Below are positions 10,817 through 20,381 of a stretch of 64,000 nt of DNA, in pieces (within the stretch, counting starts at the first letter, position 1; every line of letters starts with the position of its first letter). Position numbers and translations under genes: made by a program. The notes below the pieces were generated by a model. It saw only the letters and a list, made by a program, of their open reading frames with translations. It was not told where the DNA came from and made no database searches. Origin of the DNA: Pempheris klunzingeri (taxonomy: Eukaryota; Chordata; Actinopteri; Acropomatiformes; Pempheridae); the NCBI RefSeq assembly GCF_042242105.1, contig NC_092022.1, positions 25,697,501 to 25,761,500 on the forward strand, given 5' to 3'.

Positions 10817-12985
10817 TCACTGCTGCTCAGCTGGCTGCTCCCCGTCTTCCTCTTTGGCCTGCTCCGGCTGACCTTCGTCATCACCATCGGCCTGGCCTTC
10901 CTCCTGTGAATCGTCTGTAGTGGTCGCCGTGGCGTCCACCACACTGATGCCGCCGACCTGCTGTTGGACGGCGGTGCCGTGCGCGGTGGCCAAGCTTTGC
11001 AGCGCGGCCGGCAGTGTCACCAGCTGGAACTGAGGCCCGACCACCTTAACGAAGGCCGTGGAGGCCGCGGAGCTGCTGGCGCCGGCCGCGCCCTCCTGAC
11101 CCGCCGCCGTGGACAGCACGGTCAGGTTAGAGGTGTCGGCTGCCAGCTCCGACCCCGAGAGCGAGGACGTCAGGATGGTGTAGCCGCCCAAGTTGGCGCC
11201 GGCCTGGGCCCCCGCCACGGTCAGCACCTTCCCCAGCGGCAGGCCTGCCAGCTGGTTGAGAGGTAGAGTGATCTGGGTGGGGGCGGCGTTGACCGAGGCC
11301 GGGCCGGAGACGGCGCGGGTCAGCCGGGGTCGCTTTGGCGCGGGGGGCGCGGGGACCGGGGTGAGGGTCATCAGGACGTTGTTGAGGTGCTGGGATTTAC
11401 TCTTTAGCTCCTTGGCTCGCTTCCTGTGCTCGTCACACTGCTGCTCCAGAGCTGCAGGAGGACACAACGCTTCACTGAGATTTACATGAAGCCCTTCAGT
11501 CACTTCTCTAGAGCTACGCACACACTTCATATCCTGAATGTGAAGACTGTTCAAGATTGTTGTACTGACCGGCAAGACTGCGAGTGTACTGCTCTCTGTA
11601 CCGGTCCATCTGGCTCTTATGACTGGCCAGAACCTTCTTCACTAGGTCCAACATCCCAAAGTTCTGCACTATGTTGTTGAGCAAAACAGCATCTGAAAAA
11701 CAGCAAACGATTCATGTCCAATGGAACACAGCCGTGTTAAACATTAAAGGGCAACTCCACCAAGTTAACAGTAACCAGTCAGTCTGCGTTTGGAGGAGGA
11801 ATGAGTCTGATAAACGTCCTCCAGCGATGTCACCTCCGGCCCTGCTGCATTAACACGCCTCTTTTTACGATCCAGTCACAAGTGGGAAGCTGGACAGCTC
11901 TGAGTACAGGTGTCGACGCAACCAACTGTGTGTCTTGTTTGTGGAGCTGATGTGTCCATAATTAAAGAATATAAATATAAGACGACACTACAGCAGGAGA
12001 AGTACAGAAAAAGAAAACAGTTATTTAAAATTCTGTTTATTTTATTGAGGAAAAGTTGTTGAAGTTTGGCTGTTTACATTCATATTTCTGGATCAAATAT
12101 ATATTAGATTATATACTATAATAAAAGAGTCACTTTTAGAGTCTTCACTAAATGTTGAGCCTGTTTGTCCCGTCACTTTGACTGTGTTTTAAATTTTGGC
12201 CCCTTCTTTGATTGAGTGTGACCCCCCTTGCATTAGAAGAATAATGTCTGAGGCTCAGTTACTCCCACGTGTTTGTGTTTTGACAGAACTGACCCAAGTT
12301 AGTGTGTGTGTGTGTGCTTCTGACCTTTGACCTGTAGTGGTGGGTCACACACTCTTTCCTGCAGCCCCTTCAGCACCTCCTGCAGCTCCTTCTGAAAGTC
12401 CTCCACCACCTCCTCCAGCAGCCCTGCCTCCTTCACCGCACGCCAGAAGGCCACAGAGTCCTCTGGAGACACGGAGACACACACACACACACACACACAC
12501 ACACATTATAAAAAGCACAACTCTAATCCACCTTTCATTCCACGTGATGGTGACCGTGTGCATGCAGGTTGCTGATCACCTCCAATGGCTGTGACCCACT
12601 CTGAAGTTTCCTCCATCGCATCTGGGAACGAGGCGGCTGCTCCGTTCACTACAACACAGACAGTGAACAGCAAACACTGAGCCACATCACTACGATGACA
12701 CTCAGTCTGGGTTACAGCACAGACCTGGTGGTGGTTTCACTTCCTCGCCACTCGATCTGAGGCCAAACTAATTCTCACTTACACATTATTATTATTATTA
12801 TTATATTATTGTTGGTAGTAGTAGTATTATATAACACATCTCATTCTGAGTGTACATGTTGTTATATATTATTATTGTTGGTAGTAGTAGTAGTGGTAGT
12901 AGTATTATTGGTATTATATAGTACAGTGCCTTACTATGATTGTGCATGTTGTTATATATTTTTATTAGTAGTATTATTAGTAGTG

Positions 12986-13017
<32 letters not shown>

Positions 13018-16000
13018 AGACTCTGGACTCACCTGGTGCAGTAATTTACCTCTGTGTAATAATTTGTAATAATAATTTTTAATACATCTTTTTTTTTTTT
13101 TTTATTCATACTTTTATATATTTATATTTTACTTTGTGTTTGAAGTGTATTCTTATTCTTTTGGAGCTGTGTGTAACAAAAAGCAATGTCCCCCTGGGGA
13201 TTATTAAAGGAATTCTGAATGTTGTCAGGCTAAAATGATCATTGTTCATTCTCATCCAGCTAATTTGGTTCGTAGAACTCACTGACAGCTGATTTGTAAA
13301 TCCGAAGTTATCTTGCGTAACAGCGCGCTCTTATTGTGAAATGAAGTCAAGAATGAGGAGAGTTGAAACCTTGATCTGCATCTATATCATTGGTTAAGCG
13401 CTGACCATGTGATTAGAGTTACAGGAGGTGGATGTGTTGGGATCCTACCAGCACGCTCTGGGGTAACACATTCACAGACACGAGTCTTCCTGGATTATAA
13501 CCGCTGTTAATTTGTTCCACACTGTGCTGCGCAGTGCTTCCACGGCGTCCACACTCTGGTCACTCATCAACGCTATTTCACTAGAATTCTAAGAAAGCCA
13601 ATGCATCTGAAAATGACTTCAGATTTGGGGTTCACCCTAAAACATCATGGCCACAACCCGGCTAACTGTGAGTAAGTCGGCTCTGACGGTACCAGGAAAC
13701 ATGAATATTGTGCAGCTTCATAGAAGATGGATGAGCTCTATAAGCCAGGTGTCCTCATGAGTCCACTAGACACCGAGGCCTGAGTCTGGCTGGGTCCTAA
13801 TTATGTTCAGCCTTGCTACAGTTCTCAGGTCTGTGTGCCAAAATCAGCTGTGATCATGTGGCGAACCATCAATCACAGTAGAGAAGAAGAAATGAGCTGT
13901 ACTCCTCCAGAGCTGTCGCTGAAGAGGGCGGTCACATCGACAGCAGTGGAGGAAGAGCCTGGGTGCAACCTGGGCCAGGATAAATTTAACCTGAATAGTT
14001 AGCATTCAGCACTGGAGCAGAGCAGAGAGAACATCTAGGACACTTCCCCAGTCCTGGTCCAGGTGGGTCAATGTGTGATGAGACTCATTTTGTAAAACTG
14101 GCTGCCATGCTGTTAACCCGTGTTTCCCACTGTCGATCAGTTTACTACCCTCTTAGTTCTAATAACATGTGTTGCCGTGTTTCTGCCAACATACCACTGC
14201 GGCCCTAATTCAAGTGGCAGTCTAAGTGGTGTATGTGGTAACAGATCCTGCCCTGAGCTAGTGGCCGAGGCGGTGAGGCTTACAGTCAGCTGATGAGGGC
14301 GTGGCGGGAACCAGTTCAGCGGACTGCTCACTGCTAATGGACGCTTTGGTGCCCACCAGGTCTATCTTGGTGCTGCGGCAGGTGTTGGAGCAGACCTTTG
14401 AATGCTGGTAGAAGTCCAGTTCACCTGAGTCCATGATCTTCCTGTGAAATGGAATATGATGAAAGGTCTTTAGGAGGCATGATACACAACATCAGTCTGC
14501 ACACATGGTGTTTACTGACCACCATGTCTGATGGAACAGTGCCATCCTGAGGCATATCAGTCCACTACAGGGCAGAGGAGATCACAGGTCACCTATATAA
14601 TCCCATTTCAGTTTTGTTTGTCTCTCCCTGAAATCCAAAACAATGATGATAAGCCTCCATCTTGGTCAGTGCTGCCATATTTCCTGCCATATTTATGTTT
14701 TAAAAGGAGCATAACGCAGATTTCTTTCATGAAGTCCAATAGATTTAGAGCCATCTCAGTGTGGTCTGTAGCTCAGAGGAGTGTCCTGTGTGTGTGACAG
14801 CCCGTTACACTGTCAGTGGTATGCATGATAAGTGTTGCATGCTAAACACAACATTCTTTGTATTCATGCACATTCAGTTGTGTACGGCTCATTTTTACTT
14901 GGCTGAGCTGTATTTAACTTTACCCGTCTGGTCTAACCAAAGGCTTCTGGAAGCTAATGTTAGTACAGTGTAGACAGAGATTGTTATTAGCATTACAATA
15001 ATAATCCCACATTTATAACTTGTGGCAAGTTGGAGTTCAACTTTATATTTGTTTGAGAATTATTGTTTTATTTTCTTCTCTCTAACATTACTTAGTCTTA
15101 CCAAAATTGTTTTTATAACAATGTTAAATCAGCTCTACAATTATTGTTTTACTAACTGGGAAGATAAATCAGAACTGTAAATAGCAGAGTAGTACATGAG
15201 ACATTAGGTTCCACCTAACGTCATCTGCAGCGGTCCATCGTCCCCGAATGAAAACGACCGATCAGAGAAGTCTCTAATCTAATCTAGCCTCACTCCTGGA
15301 GCCCACATGTGAAGCTAGTGGTGGAAAATATTGTTCTAATCCCGTACAGAGCGACGCTGCTATGTGTTGCCTTTCACAGAAATCCCAATAATTCACAGGC
15401 TCCACACACCTACAGCTCCATCATCGGCTCTAAGAGCTTGGGTTGGTCAAATTCTGCATCATTTATGCCAAATGATCACATGTGGAAAACCTGTTTAAAT
15501 ATTTTAATCACAGCGATAGTTAAAAGGGTCTGCTGGAGTAAAGTACACGCTGAGTATTTGAGGGGTCCAGACCTGAGCATGGTGCCGTTAAGGCGGATGG
15601 CTCTCTTCCAGTCCTTCAGAGTGGATTTCCCTGCTAAACACACAAACTCCTTTGGGCTGATGAGCTGCTCGTTGAACTAATCAGAGAGGAAAGAAAAACT
15701 GTCATGAGCCGTTGATCGTCCACTTAAATGAGACATCACATTTTACACGGCTCCATTATTTCAAAACGACCTGGGTACCTGGACACATTTCACATTAATT
15801 CCAGGGCAGACAAATTTCTTCCAGACCAGCGTAGCTTTGGCATCTCCACAGGTGATTGGGTAGAAAACATCAGCCTCCACGTCCACCTCCTCAGTTAACT
15901 TCACTGCAGAGACACACACACAAACACCTTCACGACTGCACCAGTTCCTTTATTTCTTTCGTGGGGGGCACAGACTAGTTGGTACAGAGTGTTGGGCACC

Positions 16001-16972
16001 AAACCTCTAACTGCTTGGAGCACCGACTATGTGGTAGCACATCACTCTGACATCTGTCCACAACATTGCATGTCTATTGTCATGTGTGTGTGCATGTATG
16101 TGATCCACCGGACTGATCCATCGGCCTCATCGACTGCTGGACTCTTTATTAGGTTGTTTGTTCGCTTACACTTGTTTATTTCAGTGAACCTTGTAAAGCA
16201 CTGTGAGACACTCTGTTGTGATATTGGGCTATACAAAATAAATTGAATTGAATTGAATGTGTGTGTGTGTTTGTGTATTCAGTTAAAAAAAAGAAAGAAA
16301 AACACATAAATTCTCCAAAAGTGGGATTAATAAAGTACATCTTCTTTTTCATCCCTCACAATAGGTTGAGCGTGACAGTTCATTCTTTACCTTGTAAACA
16401 GCAGTCTGATAAAGGGAAAACATGCAACCAAGTGATGCAATGAGCAAAATGTTAACATTTTTACAAAATGTAGTTCAAAAAGTCCTGCAGGTCACATTAC
16501 CAATGACATTAATATCTGATGCTGCTCATGTGGGAATTCTTGAATCCTTCATGTTGGATTCATGAATCGTTGTGTCTCTCTCTAATTAAAGAGTTTGGTC
16601 TAGACCTGCTCTTGAGATAACGCTGTTGTGAATTGGCGCTATATAAATAAAGATTGATTACCAATGACTGCCTCCTCCTTAGACATGGACTCTGCACTGC
16701 TGGACTCAGCCTCAGCCTCCACCGGTGCTACTGTGAGGACGTCCGTCCTGAGATAAACCACAGTTTGAGTTTCAATTTAGCAAACGGAACAAAGGGACAG
16801 CATCCTGAACAGTGGTGTGCATCCTTTACCCTGGTGAGGGGGTGAGCTCTGCGGTCACCAGCACCGCCTTGTCCTCCTCCACCACAGAGGGGAGGTCCTC
16901 GCTCACCGTGTCCGGGATGGTGACGATCACAACCTCGCTCATCTCCGGCATGCTGACCTCCGAGGAAGCCAT
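10817..16972 (-). CDS. gmeb2: Glucocorticoid modulatory element-binding protein 2 (SAND domain)
   Basis: This is a nuclear DNA-binding regulator that recognises glucocorticoid modulatory elements. Coding exons, 5' to 3': 16830-16972, 16662-16747, 15779-15903, 15573-15676, 14284-14441, 12580-12648, 12325-12462, 11570-11692, 10817-11451. Phases join without gaps to 526 residues; human GMEB2 is 530. The SAND domain (about residues 88-175) contains YPITCGD, WKKFVCPGINVKC, ISPKEF, AGKSTLKDWKRAIR and KVCSNTCRSTKIDL. A helical segment (FWRAVKEAGLLEEVV) and a coiled coil (LEQQCDEHRKRAKELKSKSQ) follow. KSQHLNNVLMTLTPV and KRPRLTRA favour GMEB2 over GMEB1. The tail is rich in Gln, Ala and acidic residues. 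The start codon lies in MASSEVSMPE, like the family N-terminus. A LINE sits at the donor of coding exon 2. Confidence 0.92.
12475..12506. repeat. (CA)n, read as (TG)n before a gmeb2 acceptor
   Basis: In gmeb2 orientation this is a (TG)n run lying just upstream of the acceptor (gtctccag) of exon 12325-12462. It occupies part of the region where a polypyrimidine tract is expected. Confidence 0.9.
12787..13017. repeat. TAT/TAG triplet microsatellite block
   Basis: Three imperfect stretches of TAT and TAG triplets, with an internal near-repeat (gtacatgttgttatatattattatt and gtgcatgttgttatatattt...), lie within a gmeb2 intron. They produce a spurious valine- and leucine-rich open frame. Confidence 0.85.
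13081..13215 (+). repeat. LINE 3'-end fragment
   Basis: The segment ends with 'gcaatgtccccctggggattattaaaggaattctgaat', a common end of fish non-LTR elements. It is antisense to gmeb2 within an intron. Confidence 0.55.
16105..16258 (+). repeat. Retroelement 3' end with (TTGAA)n tail
   Basis: This ends in 'gggctatacaaaataaattgaattgaattgaat'. Copies of the same end lie at 23963-24280 (inverted, longer) and 35222-35349. It lies in a gmeb2 intron, antisense to the gene. Confidence 0.75.
16508..16656 (+). mobile_element. Truncated LINE 3' end inserted at the gmeb2 exon 2 donor
   Basis: This fragment matches the 3' UTR of the copy at 5169-5578 (ctgatgctgctcatgtggga) and ends in 'tataaataaagattg'. 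It is flanked by a perfect 12-bp target-site duplication, attaccaatgac, at 16496-16507 and 16657-16668. On the minus strand the duplicated sequence is GTCATTG|gtaat, that is the last seven bases of gmeb2 coding exon 2 plus its splice donor. The insertion therefore sits at the exon-intron border and leaves a second copy of the donor 161 bp further into the intron. Confidence 0.85.
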
Positions 16973-17488
16973 GGAGGGAAGATGGAGCTGCAGCAGGACA
17001 GCAGGGAGGGAAGACAGCTGTTCATCATTCTAGTACCATTACTGTGCAACACTGGAGCTGCTTGAGTAATTACAAGAAAAGGAGGTTCCTGGTGATATGA
17101 ACTGGCCAAAACATGGTTATACTAAGAGGCAAATGTAAAATACAGATGTTTCATCTGTTCAGACACGAATTAGTGGCAACAATAGCTTTACAAAGACAAA
17201 ACAACACCAGGGAGCCATCATGTTCACTCTCAAACAGCATCCTGGGTGCTAACTGCTAGCTTAGCATCCGCAGTCAACGGTGACAGAAGCCGGAAGGATC
17301 CTGTGTGAACACTGTGTTTACTGGAGAGGATACCCGGCTTGTGAATGCCGGGTAGATCGTGGTGGCTTTAATTAAGAGCGTTGTATTTACACACCGAGAT
17401 CGATTTGAACTAGTCACAGAGTTGTGAACGTGCTCAGACTTTACAGGTAACGCGCAGGCTTGAAGACGAAGCGCTGGAGGAGTCTTAC

Positions 17489-17660
17489 CTTTCGGCCCCC
17501 ACCTGGAGAGCCGCTGGCTGATTAATGCTGCCTGGTCCGGTGGGGAGCAGCGGGACTGTGTGGCCGCTAGCCGGACAGGATGGCCGCTAGCTAACGGTAG
17601 CTTTGTTTGGAGTTACTCCCGCGCGCCAGCTAAGAGGAGGCCGCTCACACACTCATGGCG
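17489..17660 (-). promoter_or_regulatory. gmeb2: gmeb2 5' UTR exon and CpG-rich promoter (inferred)
   Basis: On the minus strand a donor GAAAG|gtaaga lies at 17489. The segment to about 17660 is GC- and CpG-rich, with a YY1-like ATGGCGCCGCC at about 17654. The coding exon is entered after an acceptor (ctgctgcag) just upstream of the ATG, near 16991. Exon 1 is therefore probably untranslated. Confidence 0.5.
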
Positions 17661-17891
17661 CCGCCGGACTTTGTCTCCTTTAACGCTTCTCGCACAACAC
17701 AGCCGTCCAACTCTTAGACATTTTGGAAACGACTAGTGAGAAACGTTTAATATCATCTTGACAAGACTACGTGAATGCGCTGTGCTGCAGCTTCTTCTTC
17801 TGTGGATTCATTCGCGGGTCGTAAACCACCATTAGCAGGAAAAGGTCGCCGCCTACTGTAGAAAAGGAGAACAGCGGGCCGCGGAGGAAGG

Positions 17892-17910
17892 GAGTGCGCA
17901 GGCGCAGTAG
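17892..17910. promoter_or_regulatory. NRF1-type motif, left copy
   Basis: gagtgcgcaggcgcagtag contains TGCGCAGGCGCA, which fits the palindromic NRF1 consensus. An identical 19-mer occurs at 19428-19446, on the other side of the hAT composite. NRF1 sites are common in CpG-type bidirectional promoters. Function is inferred. Confidence 0.6.
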
Positions 17911-17926
17911 AGTCGCCGCTGTGTCG

Positions 17927-18175
17927 TAGTGATGGGAATTTCGGCTCTTTTTAGAGATCCGGTTCTTTTGGCTCCCAAGTGGCTCCTCAGTTTTTTTTGT
18001 TGCTTCAATAAATGTATTACCAAATTATGTGTAAAATGAATTACTAATGTAAAAAACACATTATATAGAGTATTTATTGTTTATATTGCTTCATTAATTT
18101 TAAATTATTTAGTTTTACTGGGGTCATAGAGCTCTCAGCTGTAGGTCTTGGTGTCTGTGCTGTTGTCCTGGATGA
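17927..18175 (+). mobile_element. Extra tandem copy of the hAT left end
   Basis: This 249-bp segment starts tagtgatgggaatttcggct and is repeated almost exactly from 18176. The element to its right therefore carries a duplicated left terminus. Shared landmarks are aagtggctcctcag, ataaatgtattaccaaatta and tgttgtcctggatga. Confidence 0.85.
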
Positions 18176-19427
18176 TAGTGATGGGAATTTTGGCTCTTTT
18201 TAGAGAGCCGGCTCTTTTGGCTCGGCTCCCTAAAAAGAGCCGACTCTTTCGGCTCCCAAGTGGCTCCTCAGATTTTTTTGTTGCTTCAATAAATGTATTA
18301 CCAAATTATGTGTAAAATGAATTACTAATGTAAAAAACACATTATATAGAATAGTTATTGTTTATATTGCTTTATCAGTTTTAAATTATTTAGTTTAACT
18401 GGGGTCATAGAGCTCTGGGCTGCAGGTCTTGGTGGCTGTGCTGTTGTCCTGGATGATGCTGTAGACATTGTAGGAGCAGTAGACACACTGGCACCTTCAT
18501 TAACAGCAGCTTCCCTTGCTTGTCTTTTCTCCTCTAACTGAATTGATGGTGAACAGTACACACATGTCTGTGCAGGTTGTTTGTGGAGCCCGATATGAAG
18601 TTTTAATTTAGCAAAGTCTGCACTCTGCCCTCGAACTATCAATTATATTAAAATGTGTCCAAATTTCACTACGTTTTCTGTCGCTCATGTTTCTCACCTG
18701 TCCTGCTTGTAGTCTCTGACTATAGCTGCGTTTCCACCAGCAGTTCTCGGCTCGACACGACTTTTCCACCAGCGCTAGTACCTGGTACCAGGTACTATTT
18801 TAGTACCTCCTCTGCCGGGTTCCAAGCGAGCTGAGTCGAGCTGACAATGCGACGTCACCAGACTGCAGGCCACTGATTGGCCAGGGAGCAGCGTCACTTG
18901 ATGAGTCATGAGAGCGACTCGATCACAAGAATCAAACCCGCCGTTTTTTAAAACCCCGGAAACAGAGACCGAGCGTTTTCATTATTTCTGTGAACGAGGT
19001 AAACGGATCCACACAAACCAAACGCTCCAGGTCCTTAGTTGTGTTTGTTTGTGCCGTATACAAATTACGCTACCGGAGTTTCGGCCCGCCTTGCTATGAC
19101 GACCCCGCCCACTTTGAAGTGGTATGCTTCTGTAATGGAAACACAACCAAACCGTGCCGAGTCGAGCCGAGTAGAGCCGAGTAGTGCTAGTGGAAACGTG
19201 GCATATGTAGCAATGCTCTCTCGTCTCTCCCTCAACCCAGTTTGTGTGCTCACTGCACTGTGTGTCTGTAACCTCCCCCTCCTGCTCAGTGTGGACACAC
19301 AGACACCACCACATCTTGACCAATCACGTGCGGCTTTAACAGAAAAAAGACGAGAAAAACAAACAAATCGGCTCCCGATCAGGAGCTGGCTCTAAGAACC
19401 GGATCGTTCGCGACCGACACATCACCA
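18176..19427 (+). mobile_element. Non-autonomous hAT-type element, copy A
   Basis: The left end is tagtgatgggaatttt and the right end ccgacacatcacca; both termini match those of inverted copy B at 20813-21595. Subterminal motifs such as ggctctttttagagagccgg are palindromic. No transposase frame is intact; the minus-strand frame at 18355-18642 has no convincing domain. A foldback element is nested at 18725-19202. Assignment to hAT rests on copy B, which has an 8-bp flanking duplication matching at 7 of 8 positions. It lies between the gmeb2 and Nudix promoters. Confidence 0.75.
18725..19202. mobile_element. Nested foldback element (PIF/Harbinger-like), copy A
   Basis: It is bounded by inverted ends gctgcgtttccacc and gtggaaacgtggc. 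Inside is a perfect palindrome, agtacctggtaccaggtact. The related copy at 20964-21375 encodes [21 protein letters not shown], resembling the start of the Myb/SANT-like protein of fish Harbinger transposons. It sits at the same hAT position as in copy B (after ctgactata). Confidence 0.65.
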
Positions 19428-19446
19428 GAGTGCGCAGGCGCAGTAG
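19428..19446. promoter_or_regulatory. NRF1-type motif, right copy
   Basis: This is identical over 19 bp to 17892-17910 and lies immediately after the hAT right end, about 150 bp upstream of the Nudix start codon. It probably belongs to the Nudix promoter. Confidence 0.6.
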
Positions 19447-19592
19447 TGTCGGACAGGATGTTTTGATCCGAGCCGGTTAAAGATCCATCTCCTCTGTCCT
19501 CTGGTCACGTGTAGAGTGAATACAGGTGTATGTGTACAGTCACTGACTTTAGTGGTGCATGAGAAACGCTTGTTTACACAGTGGGATTTAAA

Positions 19593-19991
19593 ATGGCCAA
19601 CGCTTCCTGGTCAGAAAGAATCCGCCATCTCCTTCTCCGAATGAATAACTTTTATTCACCAGGTAGATGAGTGACTCTAACAGAACAACATGTACTCGAT
19701 GCTGTGGAAGGTGTTAAAGTAACCACGTCCAACTTGTTTCCTCAGGCTCATGTCGCGCGAGCTGCCTTCGGTTTGAGATAGACGGGGCGCAGGTGGGCTG
19801 GGTTCCTCCCCGCGTGGCGCCGCTGCTGAGCAGGTACCCGGAAGTGTTCAGTCCGCCACGCGGCGGCGCTGTGTCCCTCTGTCCCAGCCTGGACTCATAC
19901 AGGAGGCGGTCTGAGGCGGTGGACGCCGTCCTACAGGCTGTGAGGCAGGAGGACTCCCACACCTGCCTCAGGGGATGGAGAGATGAGGTGA

Positions 19992-20063
<72 letters not shown>

Positions 20064-20345
20064 CACCTGAGCTACCAACCACTCAGGATCAGTGGCAATG
20101 TGCTCAGGAACTTTTACACCTGCACCATCGGGAGCGTTCTGGCCTGGAGCATCACCACCTGGATGGGCAGCAGCACCAAGCAGGACTTCTTGGCCCTGAG
20201 GAGGACGCACCATCAGAACCACCGTCCCCAACCTGCAGGACGTCTACCAGCAGCGGTGCAGGTCAAAGGCCAGGAAGATGGCAAGAAAGGAAGATTATTT
20301 CTATTTTATTTGTTTCAGTCTGGAACAGATATATAAAGACTCTTG

Positions 20346-20381
<36 letters not shown>

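Noticed and set aside
10964..11489. Open frames on the plus strand over the last gmeb2 exon
   Set aside because: They are antisense shadows of a GC-rich coding exon; codon pattern and homology belong to the minus strand.
12809..13018. Val/Leu-rich possible membrane peptide
   Set aside because: It is translation of TAT/TAG triplet repeats in an intron.
16812..17033. Plus-strand frame rich in Ser/Thr
   Set aside because: It is the antisense of gmeb2 coding exon 1.
18355..18642. hAT transposase gene on the minus strand
   Set aside because: 95 residues without a BED finger or catalytic motif; probably chance or remnant sequence in a non-autonomous element.
19793..20380. 195-codon frame with a long Thr-His repeat
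   Set aside because: It is Nudix exon 2 read through the donor into the (CA)n run and a LINE fragment.
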